Positions 1 to 8,281 of a DNA stretch of 48,680 nt are shown piece by piece; position 1 is the first letter of the stretch; each line of letters starts with the position of its first letter. The position numbers and the translations under genes are program-made. The notes beneath the pieces are model-generated. The model did no database searches. It was not told where the DNA came from and saw nothing but the letters and a program-made list of their open reading frames with translations. Source of the stretch: Flavobacteriales bacterium (GTDB lineage Bacteria; Bacteroidota; Bacteroidia; Flavobacteriales_D; Crocinitomicaceae); the NCBI GenBank assembly GCA_947475275.1, contig CANJNE010000009.1:1-48680 (forward strand), given 5' to 3'.

Positions 1-151
1 TGATATACTCAAACGATTCGAAACCAGTCAAGGTATGTTTATTATCGTCGAGTTCAACGGAAATGGTGTAATTCACTTCCTGTTGCCAATAGTTTTGGGA
101 CTAGCTATATGATCCAATAAAAAGCGATAGATTAGCGATGATGTTTTTCAT
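1..151 (-). pseudogene. M1-family aminopeptidase, 5' end, interrupted by in-frame TAG (partial)
   Basis: Reading the minus strand from an ATG at 151-149 gives MKNIIANLSLFIGSYS, then TAG at 103-101, then in the same frame SQNYWQQEVNYTISVELDD and TGFESFEYI up to the window edge. The part after the stop looks like the mature N-terminus of Bacteroidota M1 zinc aminopeptidases, which start with YWQQ-x-V-x-Y and continue with a GxxxxxY strand. The part before it looks like a signal peptide. The stop sits where a signal peptidase region would be. A single base change (for example TTG to TAG) would explain it, as would a sequencing error. No ATG follows the stop within the visible 33 codons, so no obvious restart exists here. 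The catalytic HExxH domain lies outside the window. Family assignment is by eye from about 30 residues, so moderate. Confidence 0.5.
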
Positions 152-250
152 AGGAAAGTTTTGAAGGATAAATTTAATTATCAAATTCTGATTTTGATAG
201 AAAAAATTACGCGAAGCTGCCTTTTCAACTTTTTTAATTGTTCAAAATTC

Positions 251-285
251 CTCCCCCTATATCCCCCTCTTAAGGGGGAATTTTA
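251..285. repeat. C-rich/G-rich hairpin element
   Basis: Two CCCCCT blocks at 253-268 are followed by a perfect 7-bp inverted repeat, TCCCCCT (262-268) and AGGGGGA (273-279), with a CTTA loop and then ATTTT. The composition is very unlike the surrounding AT-rich DNA. It could be an interspersed intergenic hairpin or a weak plus-strand terminator. Only one copy is visible here. Confidence 0.35.
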
Positions 286-312
286 GCAAAAATGCCATAG
301 TCTATTATAAAT

Positions 313-340
313 AAAAAAGGTCGGCGAACCGACCCTTTTC
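313..340 (-). terminator. Intrinsic terminator with UUCG loop
   Basis: On the minus strand GGTCGG-TTCG-CCGACC is followed by TTTTTT (plus positions 319-334 for the hairpin, 313-318 for the A-tract). It lies about 20 bases beyond the stop of the type IX secreted protein and would end that transcript. Confidence 0.85.
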
Positions 341-359
341 AAATTTTATTATGATTTTC

Positions 360-3041
360 TTATTTCAAAATCAATCGGTGCATTGAAACAAATGTTCCGT
401 TGGAAACTTCTACAAAGTAAATTCCTACTTGAAATGCACTTAAATCCAAAATGGTTTCATTTCCATTTATTTCAAAGCTTTTCGTCATTGAACCATTCGC
501 TGCTGAAACAGTAATCTTTCCATTTTCAATAGCATTAGCACGAATTGTTACCAAACCAAAGCTTGGATTAGGGAAAATTTCCAATATGTTTGATTCAATT
601 GAATTGATTCCAAGATAATTGTCCGTTCCATCGCAATTTTCGTCGATGCCATTATTTAAAATTTCAACGGCATTCGGATTGATATTGGGGTTGTTGTCGT
701 TACAATCACCAGTTTCAGTTGCATAACCATTTCCTGGATCTTCACACAATTGCATCCCAATAAGGCTACCTCCAAAATTATCACCATCCAAATCTTCGTA
801 ATATGTTATGAATGTCAATCCATCATCAACGCCATTCAAACAGTCGTTATCTAATCCATCACAAATTTCAGTTGCACCAGGATATACTGTAGGTTCTGCA
901 TCGTCACAATCGGTATTGTTGGTTGCGAAACCAGGCCCTGGATTTGAACAAAGGCTTAAACCCGCAGATTGAGTGGCATCACCAAAACCATCATTGTCGG
1001 CATCGGTGTAATAGGTTACAGGTCCTAAAATTTGATTGTTGTTGTCATCACAATCTCCACCACTTAAAACATACCCATTGGGTTGGTTACAACCTGTTTG
1101 TGTGATTTGTTGATTACCAACGCCGTCATTATCTGTATCCTGATACCAAACTGTATTTGGATTAATCAGTGAATCACTATCGTTGCAGTCCGTATTGTTC
1201 AATACGTAGTTTGCTGGAGCAGTACAAGCTGAAATGGTTGTATTTGTTGTTCCGAAACCGTCACCATCTGCATCTGCATAAAACGTCTGAGGTGTTAAAG
1301 ATGTGGAATTACCAATTAAGGTAACATTATCATTTCTCCAAGTGGAACCTGATTGGGCCATACTAAGGATGTAAAATCTAAATGTCACTTGATCAACTGC
1401 ATCAAAAGCTGAACCAAGCAAAACGGTATCGATTTTATCAGTTGTGATTGGCGCGCCCGTAGCTAAATCAGCAGTGTAATTATCTAAGCTTGAACGCAAT
1501 ACCCATGAAGGTGTTCCGCCAGATGCACTGATTCTGTTTGTGAAAATCAATTTATTCAAGTCTAAAGTATAACAATCGGCTGCATCAATAGAAAATTCAT
1601 TGTATTGATTCAAATCTATTGTGCCAGAAGTATTCCAACCACTGTTATTGAAAACGTTGTTGGCTGCAGCACATGTAGTACCAGATGTTCCGTAAGGACT
1701 AAAAGTCGCAAATGCCGGTTGAGCTGTTACATCTAGAGCGGTTACAGGGCAAGCAGATGGTTGCGTAAATTCATAAACTCCGATAGTAGTTCCAAGTGCG
1801 GTTGCGTCACCTCCTGAACAATCTTCATCGATTCCATTGTCTGGAATATCTGTTCCGTTAGGATTAATACTTGCTAAATTGTCATTACAATCTTGGTTAT
1901 TGCTTACGTAACCAACCGGAACGGTGCAAGCTGTTGTTGTATTCGTTGGAGAGCCAAATCCGTCGTTATCACTATCTAAATAGAAAACAGTTGTTGGCAA
2001 TCCTATTGACGAGTTATTATCATCACAGTCATTGGAATTGGTTACATATCCAACCGGCAAAGAACAACCAATCGTTGTATTATTTGGATTTCCGAGTCCA
2101 TCACCATCAGTATCTGCAAAATAAGTAATCCCCGCTGCGATGGTTAAATTTATAGTAATGATACTGTCGCAAAGTGCTGCGTTCTGAATGGTATCAGAGT
2201 ATATTCCGGAAACCGTGTAGGTCTCATCACCACTTGGTACGGTGTATGAGTTACAATTAGAAACTGAAATCGTTGAGGTTGTGATACAAGAATTTTCGGG
2301 AGTTACGGATTCCCAAGTTGAACCAAAACGAATCTCATCAATTTCTACATTACCTGTTCCCGTTGCTGCTGTTCCTGCTTGACGCAAGAAGATAGAAGCA
2401 AAATTTGCGAATGTATTCGTTCCAGAACTGTTTGAAACTGTTGCTGCCGGTTCAGGGGCGCTCACGTTAGGATTGATAAACAAACTGGCTTGAATTGGAG
2501 CCACAGCAGCATTCAATTTTACAACAACAAAAATGGTTGTCCCAACAGGATATTCACCACTGTATGTTTGAGTCGGTGTCCCTCCTGTTGTATTTTGCAC
2601 ACCCATTTGAAAAGTATTAGGTGTAACACCTGCTTTAATGAATACTCTTGGCGCAAAGATGGTGACACTGGCCCCTGCAGTTCCACCAAATCCTGTAAAA
2701 TACTCACCTGTTGCACTCAAACCTGTAGTATTTGATACTTTAACAAAAAAGGAATAATACCCAGTTCCTGCAATACCCGTTATGGCTTTATTAACATCTT
2801 CTGTATTTCCTGCAACCAAGGTAGAACGATTTCCAATAGCATTAGGAAGGTTATTTGCATACAAACTATTGCCTTGATCGGAAGGCGTTGTTATGGTCTG
2901 CTGTTGGCCTGGAGTTGCTCCACTATGTGTGGCCCAGCCATTTGCATTCAATGCACCATTAAAATCAAAAGTTTCGATTCCTTGTGCGCTAACTTTTTGA
3001 AATAAAAGGGCTGTTAAACTTAAAAGTAATATCTTTTTCAT
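360..3041 (-). CDS. T9SS-exported protein with MopE-type calcium-binding-like repeats
   Basis: This is an 893-residue secreted protein. Residues 1-19 form a signal peptide. Residues about 20-250 are beta-rich with no named domain I recognise. Two blocks, about 305-412 and 583-812, hold six repeats of the type YxDxDxDGFG ... GY ... DCDD or DCND ... INP, the MopE putative metal-binding motif; the acidic DxDxDG loops resemble calcium sites. Residues 415-580 between the blocks look like a jelly-roll region. The last ~70 residues begin IFPNPSFG and end in HRLILK, a type A sorting domain for type IX secretion. I infer a surface-anchored or released, calcium-stabilised protein; its ligand is unknown. 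It is monocistronic, with its own promoter and terminator. Confidence 0.85.
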   Translation of the reverse strand: MKKILLLSLTALLFQKVSAQGIETFDFNGALNANGWATHSGATPGQQQTITTPSDQGNSLYANNLPNAIGNRSTLVAGNTEDVNKAITGIAGTGYYSFFVKVSNTTGLSATGEYFTGFGGTAGASVTIFAPRVFIKAGVTPNTFQMGVQNTTGGTPTQTYSGEYPVGTTIFVVVKLNAAVAPIQASLFINPNVSAPEPAATVSNSSGTNTFANFASIFLRQAGTAATGTGNVEIDEIRFGSTWESVTPENSCITTSTISVSNCNSYTVPSGDETYTVSGIYSDTIQNAALCDSIITINLTIAAGITYFADTDGDGLGNPNNTTIGCSLPVGYVTNSNDCDDNNSSIGLPTTVFYLDSDNDGFGSPTNTTTACTVPVGYVSNNQDCNDNLASINPNGTDIPDNGIDEDCSGGDATALGTTIGVYEFTQPSACPVTALDVTAQPAFATFSPYGTSGTTCAAANNVFNNSGWNTSGTIDLNQYNEFSIDAADCYTLDLNKLIFTNRISASGGTPSWVLRSSLDNYTADLATGAPITTDKIDTVLLGSAFDAVDQVTFRFYILSMAQSGSTWRNDNVTLIGNSTSLTPQTFYADADGDGFGTTNTTISACTAPANYVLNNTDCNDSDSLINPNTVWYQDTDNDGVGNQQITQTGCNQPNGYVLSGGDCDDNNNQILGPVTYYTDADNDGFGDATQSAGLSLCSNPGPGFATNNTDCDDAEPTVYPGATEICDGLDNDCLNGVDDGLTFITYYEDLDGDNFGGSLIGMQLCEDPGNGYATETGDCNDNNPNINPNAVEILNNGIDENCDGTDNYLGINSIESNILEIFPNPSFGLVTIRANAIENGKITVSAANGSMTKSFEINGNETILDLSAFQVGIYFVEVSNGTFVSMHRLILK

Positions 3042-3059
3042 TTCTAGAATATTTTAGCG

Positions 3060-3067
3060 CAAAAGTA
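3060..3067 (-). promoter_or_regulatory. Bacteroidota -7 box (TACTTTTG)
   Basis: Minus-strand TACTTTTG matches TAnnTTTG exactly and ends 18 bases before the ATG of the T9SS protein gene. No clear -33 TTG is seen. Confidence 0.6.
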
Positions 3068-3114
3068 CGAAAGACTAACTCATGTATTTTTCTCTTACAT
3101 TAAATAATTGTCAA

Positions 3115-3137
3115 CAAAAAAGCGACCGAAGTCGCTT
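3115..3137 (-). terminator. Intrinsic terminator with cUUCGg tetraloop
   Basis: On the minus strand AGCGAC-TTCG-GTCGCT is followed by six T. The stem lies at 3121-3136, seven bases after the stop of the thioredoxin-like lipoprotein. The C-UUCG-G loop is the very stable form. Confidence 0.88.
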
Positions 3138-3143
3138 AAAATA

Positions 3144-4703
3144 TTAGTGCATTTGTTCATCCTCTTCAGGATCTGGTGGAAATAATTTTGGAAGATCGGT
3201 AAAACCCTGCTCCCTATCTATTAAATCCTCTAGTTGTGAAATCGAAATTCCTTTGGCAATAATTTTCTTATTCTTATCCAAAACAAAAACTCGTGGTGTT
3301 GAAAAAATGTCATATGTAGTTTGGTAATTCAAAGATTCAATGGTAGTATATCGAAGTAAATTATGCAACTTAGATTGATTATCTGTTTTATCAGAGGCAT
3401 CTTTAAAAAGTTGATCAGTTACACCAACATTAATAAAAGTCAACTTGTTGTCTTTGATGAATTTTTTCCATTTTTCGAAATCTTCACCTACTGCTTTTCC
3501 TACAGCAAAAATCTCAACGTTGCGTGCTTTAAATTTTTCTTTGTAAAGTGTTTCCAATTTTGGAGTTGTTTTTTTACAGTGCCCACATTCTGGATCCCAG
3601 AAATATAAAATAGTGTAATCAGAGGTCAAATCATAGAATCCTTTCCAATTGACATCAGTTGTGTCCCTTAAAATGACATTCGGGGGTCTTACGCCAATTA
3701 CGAGGTTCTTTTTAATTGGAATATCCTTGCACAATTCGTCCAATTTATCTGGTTTCACCCAAGTTGCTATAGAATTACCATTGGCATCTCGTTTACAATA
3801 ATACCTTTCTACCATGTACAAATACACTTTGTCCATTCCCATGATGTTGCTTTTACCATAGGTAGATGTGATGTAAGAAACGCAATATTCGAACGCTTTG
3901 GATTTCGGGTTCAATTGATCGCACAATTCAAAAGCATATTTGATGATGGTGTCCCAATGTTGAATGGTCATTTTGCTACTGAAAAGATATTCCAATTTAG
4001 AATGAAAATCAGGGGAATTTACCAATCTATCATCGTTGAAGTCTACATTGTCCCAATAGTGCTTACGGTAATAATTGTATCTAAAATTGGAATCAAGAAT
4101 ATTTCCTTTCTCATCTTTGGGGGCTTCAGGCACCTCAACATCGATAGTCATTCCTACGTATTTAGACCAAAGTAAATCAGGATTATTGCTCATTATCGAT
4201 TTCTGATAATCACTCACTGATTTATTTACACTTTCAATTTGTTTGGTCAAATTTTTATGTGCTTCGGACGAGGCTTCCATTTTAGAAAGTGAGTCTGATA
4301 ATTTTGTGAGTTCATTCCTTTTTGAACTTATGAAATTCAAATAATCCAAAAACACTTTATTTTCTCTGGATTTAACGATTTTCATATTTTTATAAAAATC
4401 AACCTCTCCTTTTTCATTTTTATTTTCAAGAGTTTCTATTGAAACTTCCTCATTGTTGTATACAAACTGGAAAAACTTTTGTCCTGGTAAAAGAAGGCCT
4501 AGCATTCCTGCTTTTTGCTTGGTCCCATCAAACTCAACGACGCCATTTTTTATGATAGCCGTATCAGCATAATAAAGGTTTTTACCGAAGTACTTTACCA
4601 GATGTACAGTTGTATCCGAATAACCCGGAACTTTAAACTTTATTTTTTGACTGATGGAACAACTAGAGATTAATGCAATTGAAAAAAGAATTAAATACTT
4701 CAT
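3144..4703 (-). CDS. TlpA/ResA-like thioredoxin-fold lipoprotein (DUF4369/DUF5106 type)
   Basis: This 519-residue protein starts with a signal peptide ending in LISSC, a lipobox with Cys15, so it should be a lipoprotein of the periplasm or outer membrane. Residues about 20-110 look like the DUF4369 beta domain. The middle is helical and charged, as in DUF5106 proteins. Residues about 350-480 form a thioredoxin fold with the active site WDPECGHCKK (CGHC near 372-375) preceded by YTILYF. Known relatives are thiol-disulfide oxidoreductases of the cell envelope; here the substrate is unknown. The C-terminus is acidic. The gene stands alone between its own promoter and a UUCG terminator. Confidence 0.85.
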   Translation of the reverse strand: MKYLILFSIALISSCSISQKIKFKVPGYSDTTVHLVKYFGKNLYYADTAIIKNGVVEFDGTKQKAGMLGLLLPGQKFFQFVYNNEEVSIETLENKNEKGEVDFYKNMKIVKSRENKVFLDYLNFISSKRNELTKLSDSLSKMEASSEAHKNLTKQIESVNKSVSDYQKSIMSNNPDLLWSKYVGMTIDVEVPEAPKDEKGNILDSNFRYNYYRKHYWDNVDFNDDRLVNSPDFHSKLEYLFSSKMTIQHWDTIIKYAFELCDQLNPKSKAFEYCVSYITSTYGKSNIMGMDKVYLYMVERYYCKRDANGNSIATWVKPDKLDELCKDIPIKKNLVIGVRPPNVILRDTTDVNWKGFYDLTSDYTILYFWDPECGHCKKTTPKLETLYKEKFKARNVEIFAVGKAVGEDFEKWKKFIKDNKLTFINVGVTDQLFKDASDKTDNQSKLHNLLRYTTIESLNYQTTYDIFSTPRVFVLDKNKKIIAKGISISQLEDLIDREQGFTDLPKLFPPDPEEDEQMH

Positions 4704-4750
4704 AATTATAAGTTGTTTTTATTTCACGAATTTACCTTCTCTTGACGTGT

Positions 4751-4758
4751 CAAAAATA
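4751..4758 (-). promoter_or_regulatory. Bacteroidota -7 box (TATTTTTG)
   Basis: Minus-strand TATTTTTG matches TAnnTTTG about 47 bases upstream of the ATG of the thioredoxin-like lipoprotein, in the gap after the permease gene. Confidence 0.5.
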
Positions 4759-4789
4759 CAAAACACGCTAAAATTAACATTTCTTTAAC

Positions 4790-5965
4790 CTATTTAGCCA
4801 AAAATTTTAATTCTTGGGTTGCTGTCAAAAAACTTGCCATTACAAATAAACTAAAAGCAATAATTACGGCAAAATAAGGCTCCATTGTAAATGATGATTC
4901 CAATGGAAAACCGCTAGAAATAATAAAATTTTCAACAAATGGAATTAGGCATAGAAAAACTAATAATCCCAAAAGTCCCATAATACCGAAAAGAAAAACG
5001 AAATACTTCAGGAATACTTTAGTTATACTTTTTTTACTATAACCTAAAAGATAAAGCGTTTTAATTTCATAGGTATTACGACTCAGTAAAAGTTGTAGAA
5101 ACTGCATCATGATCAAACCTGAAAGAACAAGTGTTAGGATAGCTACAACAGCAGTAATCAATAAAGTTTTTTCTAAAATACTTTTGAGTCTTGCGGATAT
5201 CATTTGGTTATTTTTTGCTTCAAGTCCTTTATTCTCTAATGCAGATGAAAGTTTACCAAATTCACCACTTATACCCTTAACAATCAACTGATTAACTTTC
5301 ATTTTAGTCAAATCTCCATGATTGATGTTGCAATATTTCATAAATGTTTCAGGAATTAAAATCGCATTAAATTCATTTGTAAATCCTACGATATTTGCAT
5401 CAAACCATTCTTTTTGAGAACCTTGGCCAATCGTAAACTTAAATTTCACATCCATGATGAGTTCATCTGATAGTTGCGGCAGATTTCTAGCCACCATAAA
5501 GGTGTTTAGCATTAAAACAAAATCTCTTGGTAATGCAATAGGAACAGTTTTATCATTCTTGTTCCAGCTCCAGTTGCTTTTGTCTAAATCTAAAAAATTC
5601 TTTGGAACTGATTGAAGAAAAATATCGGAACGTAAATAAGGTACAATTTTATCATTTGTTTCAAAAGAAACCGGGAATGAATTATTTGTGACAGCTTGGA
5701 TTGACGCAATGCCCTCAGTTGTTTTGAGCACATTTATTTCATTCTCTGTAAAATTCGGATTAACTAGGCTTAAAGTAGAAAAGTTCGAAATTTTCCTTTG
5801 AACCAATAAAATATCGGAACCCAAAATACCCGATTTTTTATTCGACGAATTAATTTTGATAAAAAAATGAACAGAAAGAGCTAAAAACAGGTATCCAATC
5901 AACAATCCGAAAAGTGCAATTACAACTTGTTTTTTACCTTGATTATTGAGTAAAAGCTTTTTCAT
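4790..5965 (-). CDS. FtsX/MacB-like ABC transporter permease
   Basis: This 391-residue membrane protein has the FtsX/MacB layout: one membrane segment at about 14-36, a large extracytoplasmic domain (about 40-265), and three C-terminal membrane segments near 270-297, 316-340 and 362-385. The final cytoplasmic tail is short. It partners the ATPase encoded just upstream; the start codon overlaps that gene's stop (ATGA), so translation is coupled. The family includes LolCDE, FtsEX and MacB, which work on lipoproteins, peptidoglycan enzymes or export. Nothing in the sequence picks one of these. Many relatives have a longer or second domain; this is the compact 4-TM form. Confidence 0.8.
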   Translation of the reverse strand: MKKLLLNNQGKKQVVIALFGLLIGYLFLALSVHFFIKINSSNKKSGILGSDILLVQRKISNFSTLSLVNPNFTENEINVLKTTEGIASIQAVTNNSFPVSFETNDKIVPYLRSDIFLQSVPKNFLDLDKSNWSWNKNDKTVPIALPRDFVLMLNTFMVARNLPQLSDELIMDVKFKFTIGQGSQKEWFDANIVGFTNEFNAILIPETFMKYCNINHGDLTKMKVNQLIVKGISGEFGKLSSALENKGLEAKNNQMISARLKSILEKTLLITAVVAILTLVLSGLIMMQFLQLLLSRNTYEIKTLYLLGYSKKSITKVFLKYFVFLFGIMGLLGLLVFLCLIPFVENFIISSGFPLESSFTMEPYFAVIIAFSLFVMASFLTATQELKFLAK

Positions 5966-6606
5966 CAGATAATGATATTTTGGGTAAAATCTGGCAGCTC
6001 ATTGTTTTCCAATCCCGATAGGATTATGCCCGCTCTTTGCACTGAACATCTATCATGAATAATTTCAAAACAAAGAGAAGCTGTGTTTTTATCAAGGTGT
6101 GCAAAAGGCTCATCCAGTAAAATATATTCATAAGGTTGGCTTAACGCTCTTAGAATGGCTACCCGTTGTTTTTGTCCCATTGACAAAGTTGCAGTTATTT
6201 GGTTCCATTGCTTTTTGATGCCAACATGCTCAGCAAGGTAGAGAGCTTCTGCTTCGGAGAAAGTCTGAAATATTTCATTTTTAAGCTTAATATTCTCCCA
6301 AACAGTTAATTGATCAAAAAGACGTAAATCTTGAAACACCATTGAAAGTTTAGCTTGTCTGATTGCACTCCAATTATCAAAAGGAATGTCTCGAATATTT
6401 ATTCCATCAAAAAGGATGTTTCCGCCATAATCTTTCCGCAGTCCGAAAATCATTTGTAAAAAAGTTGATTTCCCTTTGCCACTTTTCGCAGATATATAAA
6501 TGTTCTGACCAATCAAATTTGCATTACCATGTGACCAAAAACTCCATTCGGGATGTTGGATATCGTTCAATGGTTCTGGAAGTAAATTCTGGAGGATAAT
6601 GTCCAT
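5965..6606 (-). CDS. ABC transporter ATPase (LolD/FtsE-like) with deviant motifs
   Basis: This 213-residue nucleotide-binding protein works with the downstream FtsX-like permease. Walker A reads AKSGKGKST (40-48), with alanine where the first glycine is usual but the essential GK-S/T kept. Q92 is in the Q-loop, the signature is LSMGQ (141-145), and Walker B is YILLDEP (161-167) with a D-loop AHLD. The switch histidine normally found in a VSHD-type motif is absent: the matching stretch is IILSGLE (194-200). The catalytic core is otherwise intact, so I expect ATP binding. Its start is nine bases after the miaA stop, so the three genes form an operon. Confidence 0.85.
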   Translation of the reverse strand: MDIILQNLLPEPLNDIQHPEWSFWSHGNANLIGQNIYISAKSGKGKSTFLQMIFGLRKDYGGNILFDGINIRDIPFDNWSAIRQAKLSMVFQDLRLFDQLTVWENIKLKNEIFQTFSEAEALYLAEHVGIKKQWNQITATLSMGQKQRVAILRALSQPYEYILLDEPFAHLDKNTASLCFEIIHDRCSVQRAGIILSGLENNELPDFTQNIII

Positions 6607-6615
6607 ATGGTGTAT

Positions 6616-7509
6616 TTAAAGAAAAGACAATATTTGTTTGACCAATAAGCTATCTGCATCGTGCGGCATCCAAACAGCATCTTCATGCCTGCGAAACCAA
6701 GTTAACTGACGCTTGGCATAGTTTCTTGTATTTTTCTGAATGAGTTCCACTGCTTTTTGCAAAGAAATTTGTTGATCCAAATGTGTGAAAAGTTCCTTGT
6801 ATCCAACCGTTTGCAATGCTTGCAAATGAGAAAATTTCCGAACACTTTTCACCTCATCAAGTAACCCATCATCCATCATTTTCAAAACCCTTTGGTCAAT
6901 CCTTTGATATAGTATTTCTCTTGGATGATCAATAACGAAACGTTTAATATTGAATGTTTTGTCTTGTTTTTTGTTTGTTCGCAATTGAGAATATTGTTTA
7001 CCTGTAATTCTAATGGCTTCAAGAGCACGAAGCAGCCGCATTGGATTTTGTTTATCTATTTCCTCATAAAAAACAGGATCTTTTTGCTTTAATTCTTCCA
7101 AAAGGAATTCCAATCCATTGGCTTCTAATTCTTGTTGAAGTTTATTTTTTATGTTGGCATCAACTGGTATATCATCAATTCCTTGACATAATGCGTCAAT
7201 ATACATCCCTGATCCACCAACTAGAATAGCATAATCTTGTGTTTTGAAAATTTCTTTTAAAATTCCCTCTGCTTCTGAAGCAAAAACAGCTGAACTAATA
7301 TGGCTTGTAATGGAATGAGAATCTATAAAATGATGCGCAATACCTTTCATTTCCTCAAGGCTTGGTTTCGCAGTTCCTATATTTAACTCTTTGTAGAACT
7401 GTCTCGAATCGGCAGACAGAACCTCTGTTTTAAGTTCAAGAGCCAAAGCAACAGCTAAACTTGTTTTACCACTTGCCGTTGGGCCTTCTATTACAATGAG
7501 TTGTTTGAT
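6616..7509 (-). CDS. miaA: tRNA dimethylallyltransferase MiaA, apparent ATC start
   Basis: MiaA adds a dimethylallyl group to A37 of tRNAs that read UNN codons. The P-loop GPTASGKT is at residues 9-16 if translation starts at 7509, followed by LSADSRQFYKELNIGTAKP (substrate loop), GGSGMYIDALCQG, and the C-terminal NTRNYAKRQLTWFR motif. With this start it is 297 residues, the normal length. The first conventional start codon in frame is TTG at 7446, which would delete the P-loop. Upstream of the P-loop the frame has no ATG, GTG or TTG back to a TAA. At the position where homologues have ATG-AAA-CAA this gene has ATC-AAA-CAA, 11 bases after a perfect TAnnTTTG box. I therefore place the start at ATC; a base error is the alternative. 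Confidence 0.9.
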   Translation of the reverse strand: MKQLIVIEGPTASGKTSLAVALALELKTEVLSADSRQFYKELNIGTAKPSLEEMKGIAHHFIDSHSITSHISSAVFASEAEGILKEIFKTQDYAILVGGSGMYIDALCQGIDDIPVDANIKNKLQQELEANGLEFLLEELKQKDPVFYEEIDKQNPMRLLRALEAIRITGKQYSQLRTNKKQDKTFNIKRFVIDHPREILYQRIDQRVLKMMDDGLLDEVKSVRKFSHLQALQTVGYKELFTHLDQQISLQKAVELIQKNTRNYAKRQLTWFRRHEDAVWMPHDADSLLVKQILSFL

Positions 7510-7520
7510 AGTTTTTCTTT

Positions 7521-7528
7521 CAAAGGTA
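7521..7528 (-). promoter_or_regulatory. Bacteroidota -7 box of miaA (TACCTTTG)
   Basis: Minus-strand TACCTTTG matches TAnnTTTG. Eleven bases separate it from the ATC at 7509. If used, the transcript would begin only a few bases before that codon, which excludes any start further upstream. Confidence 0.55.
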
Positions 7529-7706
7529 GTTGATTTACCAATAAAAATCTCCAGAAAAAAGTCTCTTTGGTGGAAGAAAAATTAAATAAATTGATCCTAC
7601 TCTTCTGCTCGCCAAGTATTGTAATTGAAAGGTTCAAGCCTACAAATAAACATCTGCTTAATGGCGATACTATAAATATTAATGCTACCAGCTTTGCAAG
7701 CGACCT

Positions 7707-8264
7707 TTACTTCTTAATAGCATCCCAGGCCATTTCGAAAAGTCGACTTTTATATTCGAAATCTTCGTTTAAAGTTTGATTTTTATTGAGATGTTTTACA
7801 GTAGTTTCAACAAGCGAAGTAAGGATCCTAACAACAAAAAGTGGATTGAAATGCTTAAAAATTCCTTGATCTATTCCTTGTTCAATCAATTCCAGGTTCA
7901 TTTGAACATATCGTTGCGCCCGCTCCACCTCTTCGTCGTAATAAGGAGAATTTTCAAATTGAAGCATGAATTCAAAATCCTCCGGGTGCTCTAAATTCCA
8001 TTCCACTGAAGCCAACCATAATGTATAAATTGATTCTTTCAACGTTGCACCATTATAGATCTGTGTCATTGAATAATTGAAGATTCTGTCTTTTATATCT
8101 TGATATAAAGATTTTACCAAAATTTCTTTGGTTGGGAAATAATGAAAAAGAATTCCATTACTTACCCCTGCTTCTTTTGCCACTAAAGCCGTAGGTGTCC
8201 CATAAAAACCACTTTCCGCAAAAAGTTTACGAGCAGTTTTCATTAACAATTCCCGTTTAGACAT
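7707..8264 (-). CDS. TetR/AcrR-family transcriptional regulator
   Basis: This 185-residue repressor has an N-terminal helix-turn-helix (about 8-55), with the typical pattern ARKLFAESGFYGTPTALVAKEAG followed by VSNGILFHYFPTKEIL. The C-terminal ligand domain is helical and unassigned. The gene has its own promoter at 8282-8289, and a GACT-ATTC-AGTC palindrome sits just upstream of that box, so self-repression is likely. The thioesterase and MscS genes lie upstream on the same strand and may be co-regulated, but their shared promoter is separate. The ligand is unknown; acyl-CoA sensing would fit the thioesterase neighbour, but this is only inference. Confidence 0.9.
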   Translation of the reverse strand: MSKRELLMKTARKLFAESGFYGTPTALVAKEAGVSNGILFHYFPTKEILVKSLYQDIKDRIFNYSMTQIYNGATLKESIYTLWLASVEWNLEHPEDFEFMLQFENSPYYDEEVERAQRYVQMNLELIEQGIDQGIFKHFNPLFVVRILTSLVETTVKHLNKNQTLNEDFEYKSRLFEMAWDAIKK

Positions 8265-8281
8265 TCTAAGTCATTTTTCGA

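Noticed and set aside
101-103. TAG as recoded amino acid (pyrrolysine or programmed readthrough)
   Set aside because: No pyrrolysine genes or readthrough signals are visible and the stop lies in a signal peptide; mutation or sequence error is simpler.
7567-7706. 70-residue plus-strand frame between miaA and the TetR gene
   Set aside because: Extends antisense into the TetR gene and has no recognisable feature; the gap is better explained as a leader and spacer.
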